A DNA stretch of 18,119 nt. It comes from an uncultured Gammaproteobacteria bacterium. Its GTDB lineage: Bacteria > Pseudomonadota > Gammaproteobacteria > Nitrosococcales > Methylophagaceae. The notes beneath the pieces were generated by a model that was not told the origin of the DNA, searched no databases, and saw only the letters and a program-made list of their open reading frames with translations. Positions 9,582 through 16,143 of this stretch are shown piece after piece. Position 1 is the first letter of the stretch. Every line of letters starts with the position of its first letter. A program made the position numbers and the translations under genes. The stretch covers positions 1 to 18,119 of the forward strand of contig CAJXPP010000016.1 of NCBI GenBank assembly GCA_913058195.1, written 5' to 3'.

Positions 9582-10462
9582 TGTTTACTGATTTACAAGG
9601 GGAATTAAGACTAAATGAACCTTTGTCGAAGCACACATCGTGGCGTGTAGGTGGTATTGCACAACGATTCTACCGGCCTGAAAGTGTAAAAGACTTAGCT
9701 ATATTTTTAGCGCAGTTACCAAAAAATGAAAAAATATTTTGGTTAGGGCTAGGTAGCAATGTTTTAGTACGAGATGGTGGGTTTTCTGGCACAGTTATTT
9801 CTACCGCAGGTACTTTGCAACAATTAGAAATCAAGGGCCAGGAAGTGTCATTTGAAGTAGGTACATACTGCGGAAAATTAGCTAAAAAAGCAGCACAATC
9901 TGGTTTGACTGGAAGTGCCTTTTTAGCGGGGATTCCTGGCACAATGGGCGGTGCTTTGGCAATGAATGCTGGTGCTCATCAAAGTGAAACATGGGATTGG
10001 GTCACGGAGATAACAACAGTAGATCGTTTAGGCACAATACGACTCCGTAAACCTGAAGATTTTAAGGTGAGCTATCGTCATGTTGAAGTGCATGAGGGAG
10101 AGTGGTTTGTAGCAGCTAAACTAGGATTAAAACTAGGTGATTCAGCAAACGAATTAGAACAGATAAAGACATTATTAAAACGGCGTAACGTGAGTCAACC
10201 TACTAATCAACCTTGTGCTGGTTCAGTATTTCGTAATCCAGAAGGTGACTTCGCTGGAAGATTGATTGAAACGGGTGGTTATAAAGGTTTGAGTATTGGT
10301 GGTGCAAGTGTATCTGAGAAGCATGCCAACTTTATAGTAAGTAACGGTTCTGCTACAGCAGCAGATATTGAAGCATTGATTGGCGTAGTTCAGCAAAAAG
10401 TAAGCTTGAGCTCTGGAGTTACTTTAGTTCCTGAAGTGCATATCATTGGAGAAAGTGCATGA
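9581..10462 (+). CDS. murB: UDP-N-acetylenolpyruvoylglucosamine reductase MurB
   Basis: FAD-dependent reductase that converts UDP-GlcNAc-enolpyruvate to UDP-MurNAc, the substrate of the neighbouring MurC. The 293-aa product shows the FAD-binding LGLGSNVLVRDGGFSG in the N-terminal half, GIPGTMGGALAMNAGAH, YRH near 168, the proton-donor serine S215 in CAGSVFRNP, and the C-terminal E285 in LVPEVHIIGE. It is about 50 residues shorter than E. coli MurB (342 aa, type I), so it looks like the compact type II form. murB within the dcw cluster is found in many non-enteric Proteobacteria but not in E. coli. A GGGAGGA site at 9566-9572 precedes the ATG. The stop overlaps ddl by four bases. Confidence 0.96.
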   Translation: MFTDLQGELRLNEPLSKHTSWRVGGIAQRFYRPESVKDLAIFLAQLPKNEKIFWLGLGSNVLVRDGGFSGTVISTAGTLQQLEIKGQEVSFEVGTYCGKLAKKAAQSGLTGSAFLAGIPGTMGGALAMNAGAHQSETWDWVTEITTVDRLGTIRLRKPEDFKVSYRHVEVHEGEWFVAAKLGLKLGDSANELEQIKTLLKRRNVSQPTNQPCAGSVFRNPEGDFAGRLIETGGYKGLSIGGASVSEKHANFIVSNGSATAADIEALIGVVQQKVSLSSGVTLVPEVHIIGESA

Positions 10463-11403
10463 GTACTTCAGTGAAAATAGCTGCTGAATTTGGCCGTGTA
10501 GCGGTACTAATGGGTGGGCGATCTGCCGAAAGAAGTATTTCCTTAAATAGTGGCCAAGAAGTATTGAATAGTTTGCTTGAAGGAGGCATTGATGCTCATC
10601 GAATTGATGTTGATGTCAATGTAAGCAAGCATTTACGTGATGGAAAGTTTGATCGTGCATTTATCATCTTACATGGCCGAGGTGGTGAAGATGGAGAAAT
10701 CCAAGGTGTTTTACGGTCATTAGATATTCCTTTTACTGGAAGCGATATAACTGCTTCAGTGCTATCAATGAATAAGCTGATTAGTAAGCAAGTTTGGATT
10801 GAGCACGGGTTGTCGACAGCAAAATTTGTGCAAGTTACCGTTAATAGTGATTGCAATGCTGTTATCGAGAGTGTGGGATTACCACTTATTATTAAACCCG
10901 TTAATGAAGGGTCTAGTATTGGTATGACTAAGGTTTCATCTGCTGATGAGTTAGAACAAGCGATTCGTTTAGCAATTCAATTTGATGCAGAAGTTATTGC
11001 TGAGCAATGGATAGAAGGTGAAGAATATACTGTTTCGGTATTAAACAATCAGCTTCTACCCACGATTAAATTGAAAACACCGAATGATTTTTATGATTTT
11101 GAAGCAAAATATAAGTCGAATACAACGGAATATTTGTGTCCTTGTGGCTTGAATGAAGATGACGAAGCTGAATGTAAGAATTTAGCACTAAAAGCATTTA
11201 TAGCTTTAAGAATGACTGGCTGGGGACGCATTGATTTTATGCGTGATACAAATGGACAGTTTTATTTACTTGAAGCTAATAGTGTTCCAGGTATGACCGC
11301 TCACAGCTTAGTACCTATGGCTGCAAAACAGGCAGGTATAAGTTTTGAGCAATTAGTATGGCAAATACTTGAAAGCAGCATGGAGGGTAAGGCTAATGGC
11401 TAA
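10459..11403 (+). CDS. ddlB: D-alanine:D-alanine ligase (DdlB type)
   Basis: ATP-grasp ligase that makes the D-Ala-D-Ala dipeptide used by MurF. The 314-aa product (E. coli DdlB 306) has the N-terminal signature GGRSAERSISLNSG, HGRGGEDGEIQG (usual form HGxxGEDG), the ATP-grasp segment PLIIKPVNEGSSIGM, the omega-loop region NDFYDFEAKY, and the metal-binding end GRIDFMRD followed by LLEANSVPGMTAHSLVP. E. coli DdlB has NT where this protein has NS, a conservative change. A GGAG site 7 nt upstream supports the start at 10459, which overlaps the murB stop (ATGA). The 3' end overlaps ftsQ by 8 nt. Position between murB and ftsQ is the standard DdlB location. Confidence 0.96.
   Translation: MSTSVKIAAEFGRVAVLMGGRSAERSISLNSGQEVLNSLLEGGIDAHRIDVDVNVSKHLRDGKFDRAFIILHGRGGEDGEIQGVLRSLDIPFTGSDITASVLSMNKLISKQVWIEHGLSTAKFVQVTVNSDCNAVIESVGLPLIIKPVNEGSSIGMTKVSSADELEQAIRLAIQFDAEVIAEQWIEGEEYTVSVLNNQLLPTIKLKTPNDFYDFEAKYKSNTTEYLCPCGLNEDDEAECKNLALKAFIALRMTGWGRIDFMRDTNGQFYLLEANSVPGMTAHSLVPMAAKQAGISFEQLVWQILESSMEGKANG
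11382..11387 (+). promoter_or_regulatory. Ribosome binding site that decides the ftsQ start
   Basis: GGAGGG lies 8 nt before the ATG at 11396 and inside the ddl coding region. It favours the 260-aa FtsQ over an upstream in-frame ATG at 11369 that lacks a comparable site at the right distance. Confidence 0.7.
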
Positions 11404-12178
11404 AACTCTTAATCGCCGAGGTGCTACACGAAAGCCAGTAAGCAAAAAGCAGCCAGTTATTCCATGGTTATTATGGCTACGTCATACAGTCATACTGTCA
11501 GTGATATCAACTGTGATAGTAGGCGTTTTCTGGCTACAAAAGGACGATACATTACCCATTTTGCATGTGACAGTAGATGGCGATTTTAAACACGTTGATA
11601 AAGCGAAGCTTGTGAAGGCAGTTAAGCCTTATGTGACGGGTAGTTTTATCAATATTGATGTAGTGAAATTACGTGAAGCAGGTGAAGCTGCACCATGGGT
11701 TAAGCAGGTACAGGTAAAAAGAAGCTGGCCTGACACAATACATCTAGTAGTTGAAGAGCAACGGGCAATTGCCAATTGGGACAAACATGCACTGGTGAAT
11801 AGTGACGGTGAGCTTTTTTCCCCAGCTAAAGATAGCTTTCCTAAAGGTTTAGCAATTTTAGAAGGCCCCGAAATGACCAGTAAACTAATGGTGAAGCGTT
11901 ATATGGAAATATCAGCGATATTGAAACCGGTTGATTTAGTGATAGCCACGATTACGATGGATAAGCGTAGATCGTGGACATTAAATATGAAGAAAGGTAT
12001 GACAGTTAAATTAGGTAGAGCAGACAGTAAAAGACGTTTAGAGCGATTTTTATCTGTGTATAAAACACAGCTTTCTCAGTTAGAAAATGAGATAAATATT
12101 ATTGATATGCGCTATACCAACGGATTAGCAATAAATTGGAAATCAGGCCATCAACCTGAGCTTAATGGGGCTGTATGA
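11396..12178 (+). CDS. ftsQ: Cell division protein FtsQ
   Basis: Bitopic divisome scaffold that recruits FtsL and FtsB. I choose the ATG at 11396 (MAKTLNRR, 260 aa) over an in-frame ATG at 11369 because 11396 has a GGAGGG ribosome binding site at 11382-11387, 8 nt upstream, and a basic cytoplasmic N-terminus as expected. Residues 1-30 are positively charged, about 31-47 form the single transmembrane helix, and residues ~53-125 form the POTRA domain (LHVTVDGDF to PWVKQVQVKRSWPDTIHLVVEE). The rest is the FtsQ beta domain. Sequence is divergent as usual for FtsQ, but POTRA plus location between ddl and ftsA is diagnostic. The ftsA start overlaps its TGA stop. Confidence 0.95.
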   Translation: MAKTLNRRGATRKPVSKKQPVIPWLLWLRHTVILSVISTVIVGVFWLQKDDTLPILHVTVDGDFKHVDKAKLVKAVKPYVTGSFINIDVVKLREAGEAAPWVKQVQVKRSWPDTIHLVVEEQRAIANWDKHALVNSDGELFSPAKDSFPKGLAILEGPEMTSKLMVKRYMEISAILKPVDLVIATITMDKRRSWTLNMKKGMTVKLGRADSKRRLERFLSVYKTQLSQLENEINIIDMRYTNGLAINWKSGHQPELNGAV

Positions 12179-13428
12179 TGTCAAAAAGAAGTGAAAGAGA
12201 CTTAATTGTCGGTTTGGATATTGGAACATCGAAGGTGGTCGCTATTGTTGCGGCACCAAATTTAGATGCCGGTCCAAAAGATAACGCACTTGATATTATC
12301 GGGATAGGATCACACCCTGCCCGAGGTATGAAAAAAGGCGTTGTGATTAATATCGAATCGACAGTGCAATCTATTCAACGTGCAGTTGAAGAAGCTGAGT
12401 TAATGGCGGGCTGCCAAATACATTCCGTTTATGCAGGCATTGCTGGAAGTCATATTAGAAGCTTAAATTCTCACGGTACGGTCGCTATAAGAGATAAAGA
12501 AGTAACACAAGGTGATATAGACCGTGTACTTGATGCTGCAAAAGCAGTTCATTTTCCTGGTGATCAACAACTACTGCATGTACTGCCACAAGAGTACATT
12601 ATCGATAATCAAGAAGGTATTCGTGAACCTGTTGGAATGTCAGGCGTTCGCCTAGAAGCCAAAGTGCACTTAATTACAGGTGCGGTAAGTGCTGCTCAGA
12701 ATATTAGTAAATGTATAGAGCGATGTGGCTTGACAGTCGATGGCATTATCTTAGAGCAAATGGCATCTAGTTATTCTGTGTTAGAACAAGATGAAAAAGA
12801 ATTAGGTGTTTGTTTAGTTGATATAGGTGGTGGAACAACAGATATTGCGGTTTTCCTTGATGGGGCTATTAGACATACAGCTGTTATTCCAATTGCAGGC
12901 GACCAAGTTACTAATGATATTGCAGTCGCTTTACGCACACCAACACAATATGCAGATGAAATCAAAATGAAGTATGCCTGCGCTTTAACGCAACTCGCAC
13001 GTGAAGATGAAACTATTGAAGTACCAAGTGTAGGCGACCGTCCACCAAGACAATTAGCAAGGCAGACATTAGCTGAAGTGGTTGAGCCTAGATATGAAGA
13101 GTTACTAATGCTAGTACAGGCCGAATTGAGACGAAGCGGCTTTGAAGAGCTGCTAGCTGCAGGTGTTGTACTGACAGGCGGAAGCTCAAAAATGGAAGGT
13201 GTTGTTGAGCTAGCCGAAGAAGTATTTCACCTGCCAGTTCGCCTCGGATTACCAAAACATGTTGGCGGATTAGTTGAAGTTGTAAGAAACCCGATTCATG
13301 CAACAGGGGTTGGGTTGCTGTTATTTGGTAATGAAGGTGAATTAGTGAGACAGAGTCAGGGCAAGCCTACGAGTGAATTTAAAGGCATGTTAGCAAGAAT
13401 GAAAAGTTGGTTCCAAGGCAATTTTTAA
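12175..13428 (+). CDS. ftsA: Cell division protein FtsA
   Basis: Actin-like ATPase that tethers FtsZ filaments to the inner membrane and recruits later divisome proteins. The 417-aa product shows the phosphate-1 motif VGLDIGTSKVVAIV at about 13-26, the 1C subdomain stretch NIESTVQSIQRAVEEAE, the phosphate-2 motif VDIGGGTTDIAVF, LTGGSSKMEGV, and a C-terminal amphipathic membrane-targeting helix (MLARMKSWFQGNF). Two adjacent ATG codons (12175 and 12178) could start translation; the GGGG element at 12167-12170 is better spaced for 12178, and the difference is one Met. It overlaps ftsQ by 4 or 1 nt. The 55-nt gap before ftsZ is the first real break in the operon. Confidence 0.97.
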   Translation: MMSKRSERDLIVGLDIGTSKVVAIVAAPNLDAGPKDNALDIIGIGSHPARGMKKGVVINIESTVQSIQRAVEEAELMAGCQIHSVYAGIAGSHIRSLNSHGTVAIRDKEVTQGDIDRVLDAAKAVHFPGDQQLLHVLPQEYIIDNQEGIREPVGMSGVRLEAKVHLITGAVSAAQNISKCIERCGLTVDGIILEQMASSYSVLEQDEKELGVCLVDIGGGTTDIAVFLDGAIRHTAVIPIAGDQVTNDIAVALRTPTQYADEIKMKYACALTQLAREDETIEVPSVGDRPPRQLARQTLAEVVEPRYEELLMLVQAELRRSGFEELLAAGVVLTGGSSKMEGVVELAEEVFHLPVRLGLPKHVGGLVEVVRNPIHATGVGLLLFGNEGELVRQSQGKPTSEFKGMLARMKSWFQGNF

Positions 13429-13433
13429 GCGTT

Positions 13434-13450
13434 TATAAATTTAATTTATA
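13434..13450. repeat. AT-only palindrome between ftsA and ftsZ
   Basis: TATAAATT-T-AATTTATA is a perfect inverted repeat with 8-nt arms around one central base. It lies 6 nt after the ftsA stop and about 20 nt before the ftsZ ribosome binding site. It has no G or C, so it would be a poor RNA hairpin and is not a standard terminator; it could be a dyad protein site, part of a promoter, or a chance product of AT-rich DNA. Confidence 0.45.
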
Positions 13451-13470
13451 TAGAAAATTAGAGTAAATCA

Positions 13471-13476
13471 GGGGAG
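13471..13476 (+). promoter_or_regulatory. Strong ribosome binding site of ftsZ
   Basis: GGGGAG, inside a longer purine run at 13470-13483, lies 7 nt before the ftsZ ATG. It is free of upstream coding sequence, unlike the coupled starts in the rest of the operon, consistent with the high FtsZ level cells need. Confidence 0.75.
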
Positions 13477-13483
13477 AGAGAAA

Positions 13484-14641
13484 ATGACATTTGAATTAAT
13501 TGATACCTACACAGAAAATGCGGTGATCAAAGTTATAGGCGTTGGTGGCGGTGGTGGTAATGCACTTGAGCACATGGTTCTAAACGAAATTGAAGGTGTA
13601 GATTTCATTTGTGCAAACACTGATGCACAAGCATTGCGTAAAAGTGCTGCTACAACACAATTACAATTAGGTACAGATATTACAAAAGGGCTAGGCGCCG
13701 GTGCCAATCCTGATGTGGGGCGTCAAGCAGCATTAGAAGATCGCGAACGTATTATGGATGTAATTAAAGGCGCAGATATGATCTTTATTACAGCTGGTAT
13801 GGGTGGTGGTACAGGCACTGGTGCAGCACCTGTTGTAGCACAAGTTGCTAAAGAAATGGGTATATTAACCGTCGCTGTTGTAACTAAACCATTCCCATTT
13901 GAAGGTGGAAAGCGCCTCAAGATTGCTGATGCAGGCATAGAAGAATTAAGCCAACATGTAGATTCTTTAATAACTATTCCTAATGAAAAACTGCTAGCAG
14001 TACTAGGCCGTGAAATGACACTACTAGGTGCATTTAAAGCGGCTAATGATGTGTTACTCGGTGCTGTACAAGGCATTGCTGAATTAATCACTCGTGAAGG
14101 TATGATTAATGTCGATTTTGCGGACGTGCGTACTGTTATGTCTGAAATGGGTATGGCAATGATGGGGACAGGTCAAGCATCTGGCGAGAATCGCGCTAAA
14201 GAAGCAGCCCAGTTAGCTGTTTCTAGTCCACTATTAGAAGATATTGATTTGTCGGGTGCTCGTGGTGTGTTGGTCAATATTACGGGTGGTCTAGATTTAG
14301 GGATTGGCGAATTCGAAGATGTCGGTAATACCATCAAAGAATTTGCATCTGATGATGCAACTGTTGTTGTTGGTACAGTCATTGACCCTGAAATGATGGA
14401 TGAAATCCGTGTAACGGTTGTTGCGACAGGACTTGGCGGTGAGAGAGTAGCGCAAGTAGCATTAACACCTGAAGTTATAAAACCTCAAATTGAAATTGTT
14501 AAAAAGGCTACAGAAGTCGATTACGATATCCCAACAGTTAAGCGTAATGAGGAGCTAACACAGCAAAAACAAGTGGCTAATGGTGATGTAAATATGGACT
14601 ACTTAGATATTCCAGCATTCCTACGTCGACAAGCTGACTAA
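13484..14641 (+). CDS. ftsZ: Cell division GTPase FtsZ
   Basis: Tubulin-like GTPase that forms the Z-ring. At 385 aa it matches the family (E. coli 383). The N-terminal glycine-rich GVGGGGGNALEHM, the tubulin signature GGGTGTG at residues 107-113, VTKPFPFEGGKR, the T7-loop region NVDFADVRTVMSEMG, and the C-terminal conserved peptide MDYLDIPAFLRRQAD, which binds FtsA and ZipA, are all present. The C-terminal linker (about residues 320-370) is short and charged. The gene has its own strong ribosome binding site and 55 nt of AT-rich leader, so separate or additional transcription is possible, though I see no convincing -35/-10 pair there. lpxC follows after 77 nt. Confidence 0.98.
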   Translation: MTFELIDTYTENAVIKVIGVGGGGGNALEHMVLNEIEGVDFICANTDAQALRKSAATTQLQLGTDITKGLGAGANPDVGRQAALEDRERIMDVIKGADMIFITAGMGGGTGTGAAPVVAQVAKEMGILTVAVVTKPFPFEGGKRLKIADAGIEELSQHVDSLITIPNEKLLAVLGREMTLLGAFKAANDVLLGAVQGIAELITREGMINVDFADVRTVMSEMGMAMMGTGQASGENRAKEAAQLAVSSPLLEDIDLSGARGVLVNITGGLDLGIGEFEDVGNTIKEFASDDATVVVGTVIDPEMMDEIRVTVVATGLGGERVAQVALTPEVIKPQIEIVKKATEVDYDIPTVKRNEELTQQKQVANGDVNMDYLDIPAFLRRQAD

Positions 14642-14677
14642 AGGCTTAGCTAGCTGGAAGACTGAATCCTATGATAT

Positions 14678-14683
14678 TATAAT
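14678..14683 (+). promoter_or_regulatory. Candidate -10 element upstream of lpxC
   Basis: A perfect TATAAT lies 36 nt before the lpxC GTG within the 77-nt ftsZ-lpxC spacer. The sequence at a 17-nt spacing (TGGAAG, 14655-14660) matches the -35 consensus at only three of six bases, so this is a weak call. The element sits within a 12-nt perfect AT palindrome (14674-14685). Confidence 0.35.
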
Positions 14684-14718
14684 ATATTGTTAAGATTTTT
14701 AAGAGAGAGGGTTACGCC

Positions 14719-15639
14719 GTGATAAAGCAGAGAACACTGAAAAATGTGATTCGCGCCACTGGTGTTGGATTGCATAGTGGTGACACTGTTTACCTTACGT
14801 TGCGCCCGGCCGCTCCTAATTCAGGGATTGTTTTTCGACGTGTTGACCTCGACCCGGTGGTAGAGATTGAAGCAAAAGCAGAAAATGTAGGTGAAACATT
14901 ACTGTCTACCAGTTTGGTCCAGCATGGACAGAGTGTGTCGACAGTTGAGCATTTACTATCTGCATTTGCAGGTTTAGGTATTGATAATGCGTGCATCGAT
15001 ATCAATGCTTCAGAAGTCCCTATTATGGATGGTAGTGCAGGGCCTTTTGTTTTTTTAATACAGTCTGCAGGTATAGAAGAGCAATCAGTACCCAAACAAT
15101 TTATTCGTATCAAAAAGCCAATCGTATTAGAAGATGGCGATAAGTGGGCTAAGTTCGAGCCTTTCGATGGGTTTAAAGTGTCATTTACCATTGATTTCGA
15201 GCATCCAGCTTTTAAGGGACGACCGCAACAAGTAGATGTTGATTTCTCCTCCACATCTTTTGTTCGTGAAGTTAGCCGTGCTCGTACATTTGGTTTTATA
15301 AAAGATATCGAAAAATTGCGTGAAAATAATCTTGCGTTGGGTGCAAGTGTCGATAATGCCATTGCCTTGGATGATTATCGTATTGTGAATGAAGATGGTC
15401 TTCGTTATGAAGATGAGTTTGTACGCCACAAAGTGTTAGATGCTATTGGTGACTTATATTTGCTTGGACATAGTTTAATTGGTGCATTTAGTGGTTATAA
15501 ATCTGGTCATGAGGTGAATAACAAACTGCTCAGAAAATTATTAAAAGAAACTGATGCATGGGAATTGGTTAGTTTTGATGAAGAAAAAGATGCTCCTATT
15601 TCATTTAGTCGGCCAGCAGCCTCAGTTGTAACAAGTTAA
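14719..15639 (+). CDS. lpxC: UDP-3-O-acyl-N-acetylglucosamine deacetylase LpxC
   Basis: Cytoplasmic zinc amidase of the committed step of lipid A synthesis, showing an LPS-bearing outer membrane. The 306-aa product (E. coli 305) starts MIKQRTLKNVIRATGVGLHSG, nearly identical to the E. coli N-terminus, which fixes the GTG at 14719; a purine-rich site AAGAGAGAGG at 14701-14710 supports it. Zinc ligands are H78 (STVEHLLSAF), H237 and D241 (HKVLDAIGD), and H264 (SGHEVNNKL) is the catalytic His, all present one residue earlier than in E. coli. The C-terminal tail is short (ending PAASVVTS); in E. coli the C-terminus is the FtsH degradation signal. It ends 5 nt from the stop of the convergent dciA gene. 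Confidence 0.97.
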   Translation: MIKQRTLKNVIRATGVGLHSGDTVYLTLRPAAPNSGIVFRRVDLDPVVEIEAKAENVGETLLSTSLVQHGQSVSTVEHLLSAFAGLGIDNACIDINASEVPIMDGSAGPFVFLIQSAGIEEQSVPKQFIRIKKPIVLEDGDKWAKFEPFDGFKVSFTIDFEHPAFKGRPQQVDVDFSSTSFVREVSRARTFGFIKDIEKLRENNLALGASVDNAIALDDYRIVNEDGLRYEDEFVRHKVLDAIGDLYLLGHSLIGAFSGYKSGHEVNNKLLRKLLKETDAWELVSFDEEKDAPISFSRPAASVVTS

Positions 15640-15644
15640 TTTTA

Positions 15645-16082
15645 TTATTGATGACGCTGAGAGAGTCTTTTAAGAGCTTCTTTCAGCGGGCCTTCTTCGA
15701 GACTATCTGCTGTTTGCTGCAAGGATGTGGCCGCATCGTCGGAAAGTGATAATGAAGGTGGTTTTGAGTTTAGTGAAGAGGTGTTCTTAGGCCTCACTCT
15801 TACATCAAGCTTGTTGACAATTTGTGGAAGGTGTTTCGATAAGGTGCTACATAATATTGGCGCTTGAAAACGAAGTAAACTGGCATAGCTTGCATTATCA
15901 GTATGAATGACTAAAGTGTGTTCATTTACATTTGCTAGGTGACAGTGGTCTGCAAATTGTGGTGGCATAACTTGCTTTAGAATGCTATTTAAATGCTCGA
16001 GTTGTTGGGCACGCTGTGACAGCTTACTCAATTGACTACTTTTATTGTAGATAGAACTAATGCGTTCAAGTTTATTAGACAT
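15645..16082 (-). CDS. dciA: DUF721 protein, probable DciA helicase loader
   Basis: Probable DciA, the widespread bacterial protein that helps load the replicative helicase DnaB where DnaC is absent. I choose the ATG at 16082 (MSNKLERISS, 145 aa); the frame extends to a TTG at 16124 but that would overlap the neighbouring M23 gene start. Residues ~1-90 match the DUF721 pattern, including FADHCHLANVNEHTLVIHTD and the characteristic SYASLLRFQAPIL (compare the WATRLRF core of relatives). Residues ~95-125 are Ser/Pro-rich and probably disordered, ending in a predicted helix GPLKEALKRLSQRH. It lies convergent to lpxC and divergent from the M23 gene. No strong Shine-Dalgarno sequence is visible. 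The assignment rests on recalled family patterns, not a search. Confidence 0.82.
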   Translation of the reverse strand: MSNKLERISSIYNKSSQLSKLSQRAQQLEHLNSILKQVMPPQFADHCHLANVNEHTLVIHTDNASYASLLRFQAPILCSTLSKHLPQIVNKLDVRVRPKNTSSLNSKPPSLSLSDDAATSLQQTADSLEEGPLKEALKRLSQRHQ

Positions 16083-16087
16083 ATAAT
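16082..16087 (+). promoter_or_regulatory. Candidate -10 element for the M23 peptidase gene
   Basis: A perfect TATAAT lies 31 nt before the M23 ATG and overlaps the dciA start codon. No good -35 hexamer is found at 16-18 nt upstream, so support is limited to the hexamer and its spacing to the gene. Confidence 0.35.
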
Positions 16088-16113
16088 AGTGATGGCTTTT
16101 GGTTGAAGGGTAA

Positions 16114-16143
16114 AGAATATGCAAGTTATCATTATATCGTCAA
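16114..16143 (-). promoter_or_regulatory. Candidate sigma-70 promoter for dciA
   Basis: On the minus strand TTGACG (16138-16143, five of six matches to the -35 consensus) is followed after 18 nt by TATTCT (16114-16119, four of six for -10). It would start transcription near 16107, about 25 nt before the dciA ATG at 16082. The promoter overlaps the start codon of the divergent M23 gene. Confidence 0.42.

Noticed and set aside
13723..14091. A 122-codon minus-strand open frame opposite ftsZ
   Set aside because: Ser/Pro/Ala-rich shadow of the ftsZ codons with no motif and no plausible initiation site.
14674..14685. ATATTATAATAT palindrome before lpxC as an operator
   Set aside because: It is only 12 nt of pure A/T and is explained by the symmetry of a TATAAT-like -10 region; no flanking dyad supports an operator.
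14790..15362. A 190-codon open frame on the minus strand opposite lpxC
   Set aside because: It lies wholly within the confidently identified lpxC, has a Ser/Thr/Cys/Pro-rich composition typical of antisense shadows, and shows no recognisable domain.
16083..16124. N-terminal extension of dciA to a TTG codon at 16124
   Set aside because: It would overlap the M23 start, adds a His/Tyr-rich segment unlike DUF721 proteins, and bypasses the internal ATG at 16082 where the conserved domain begins.
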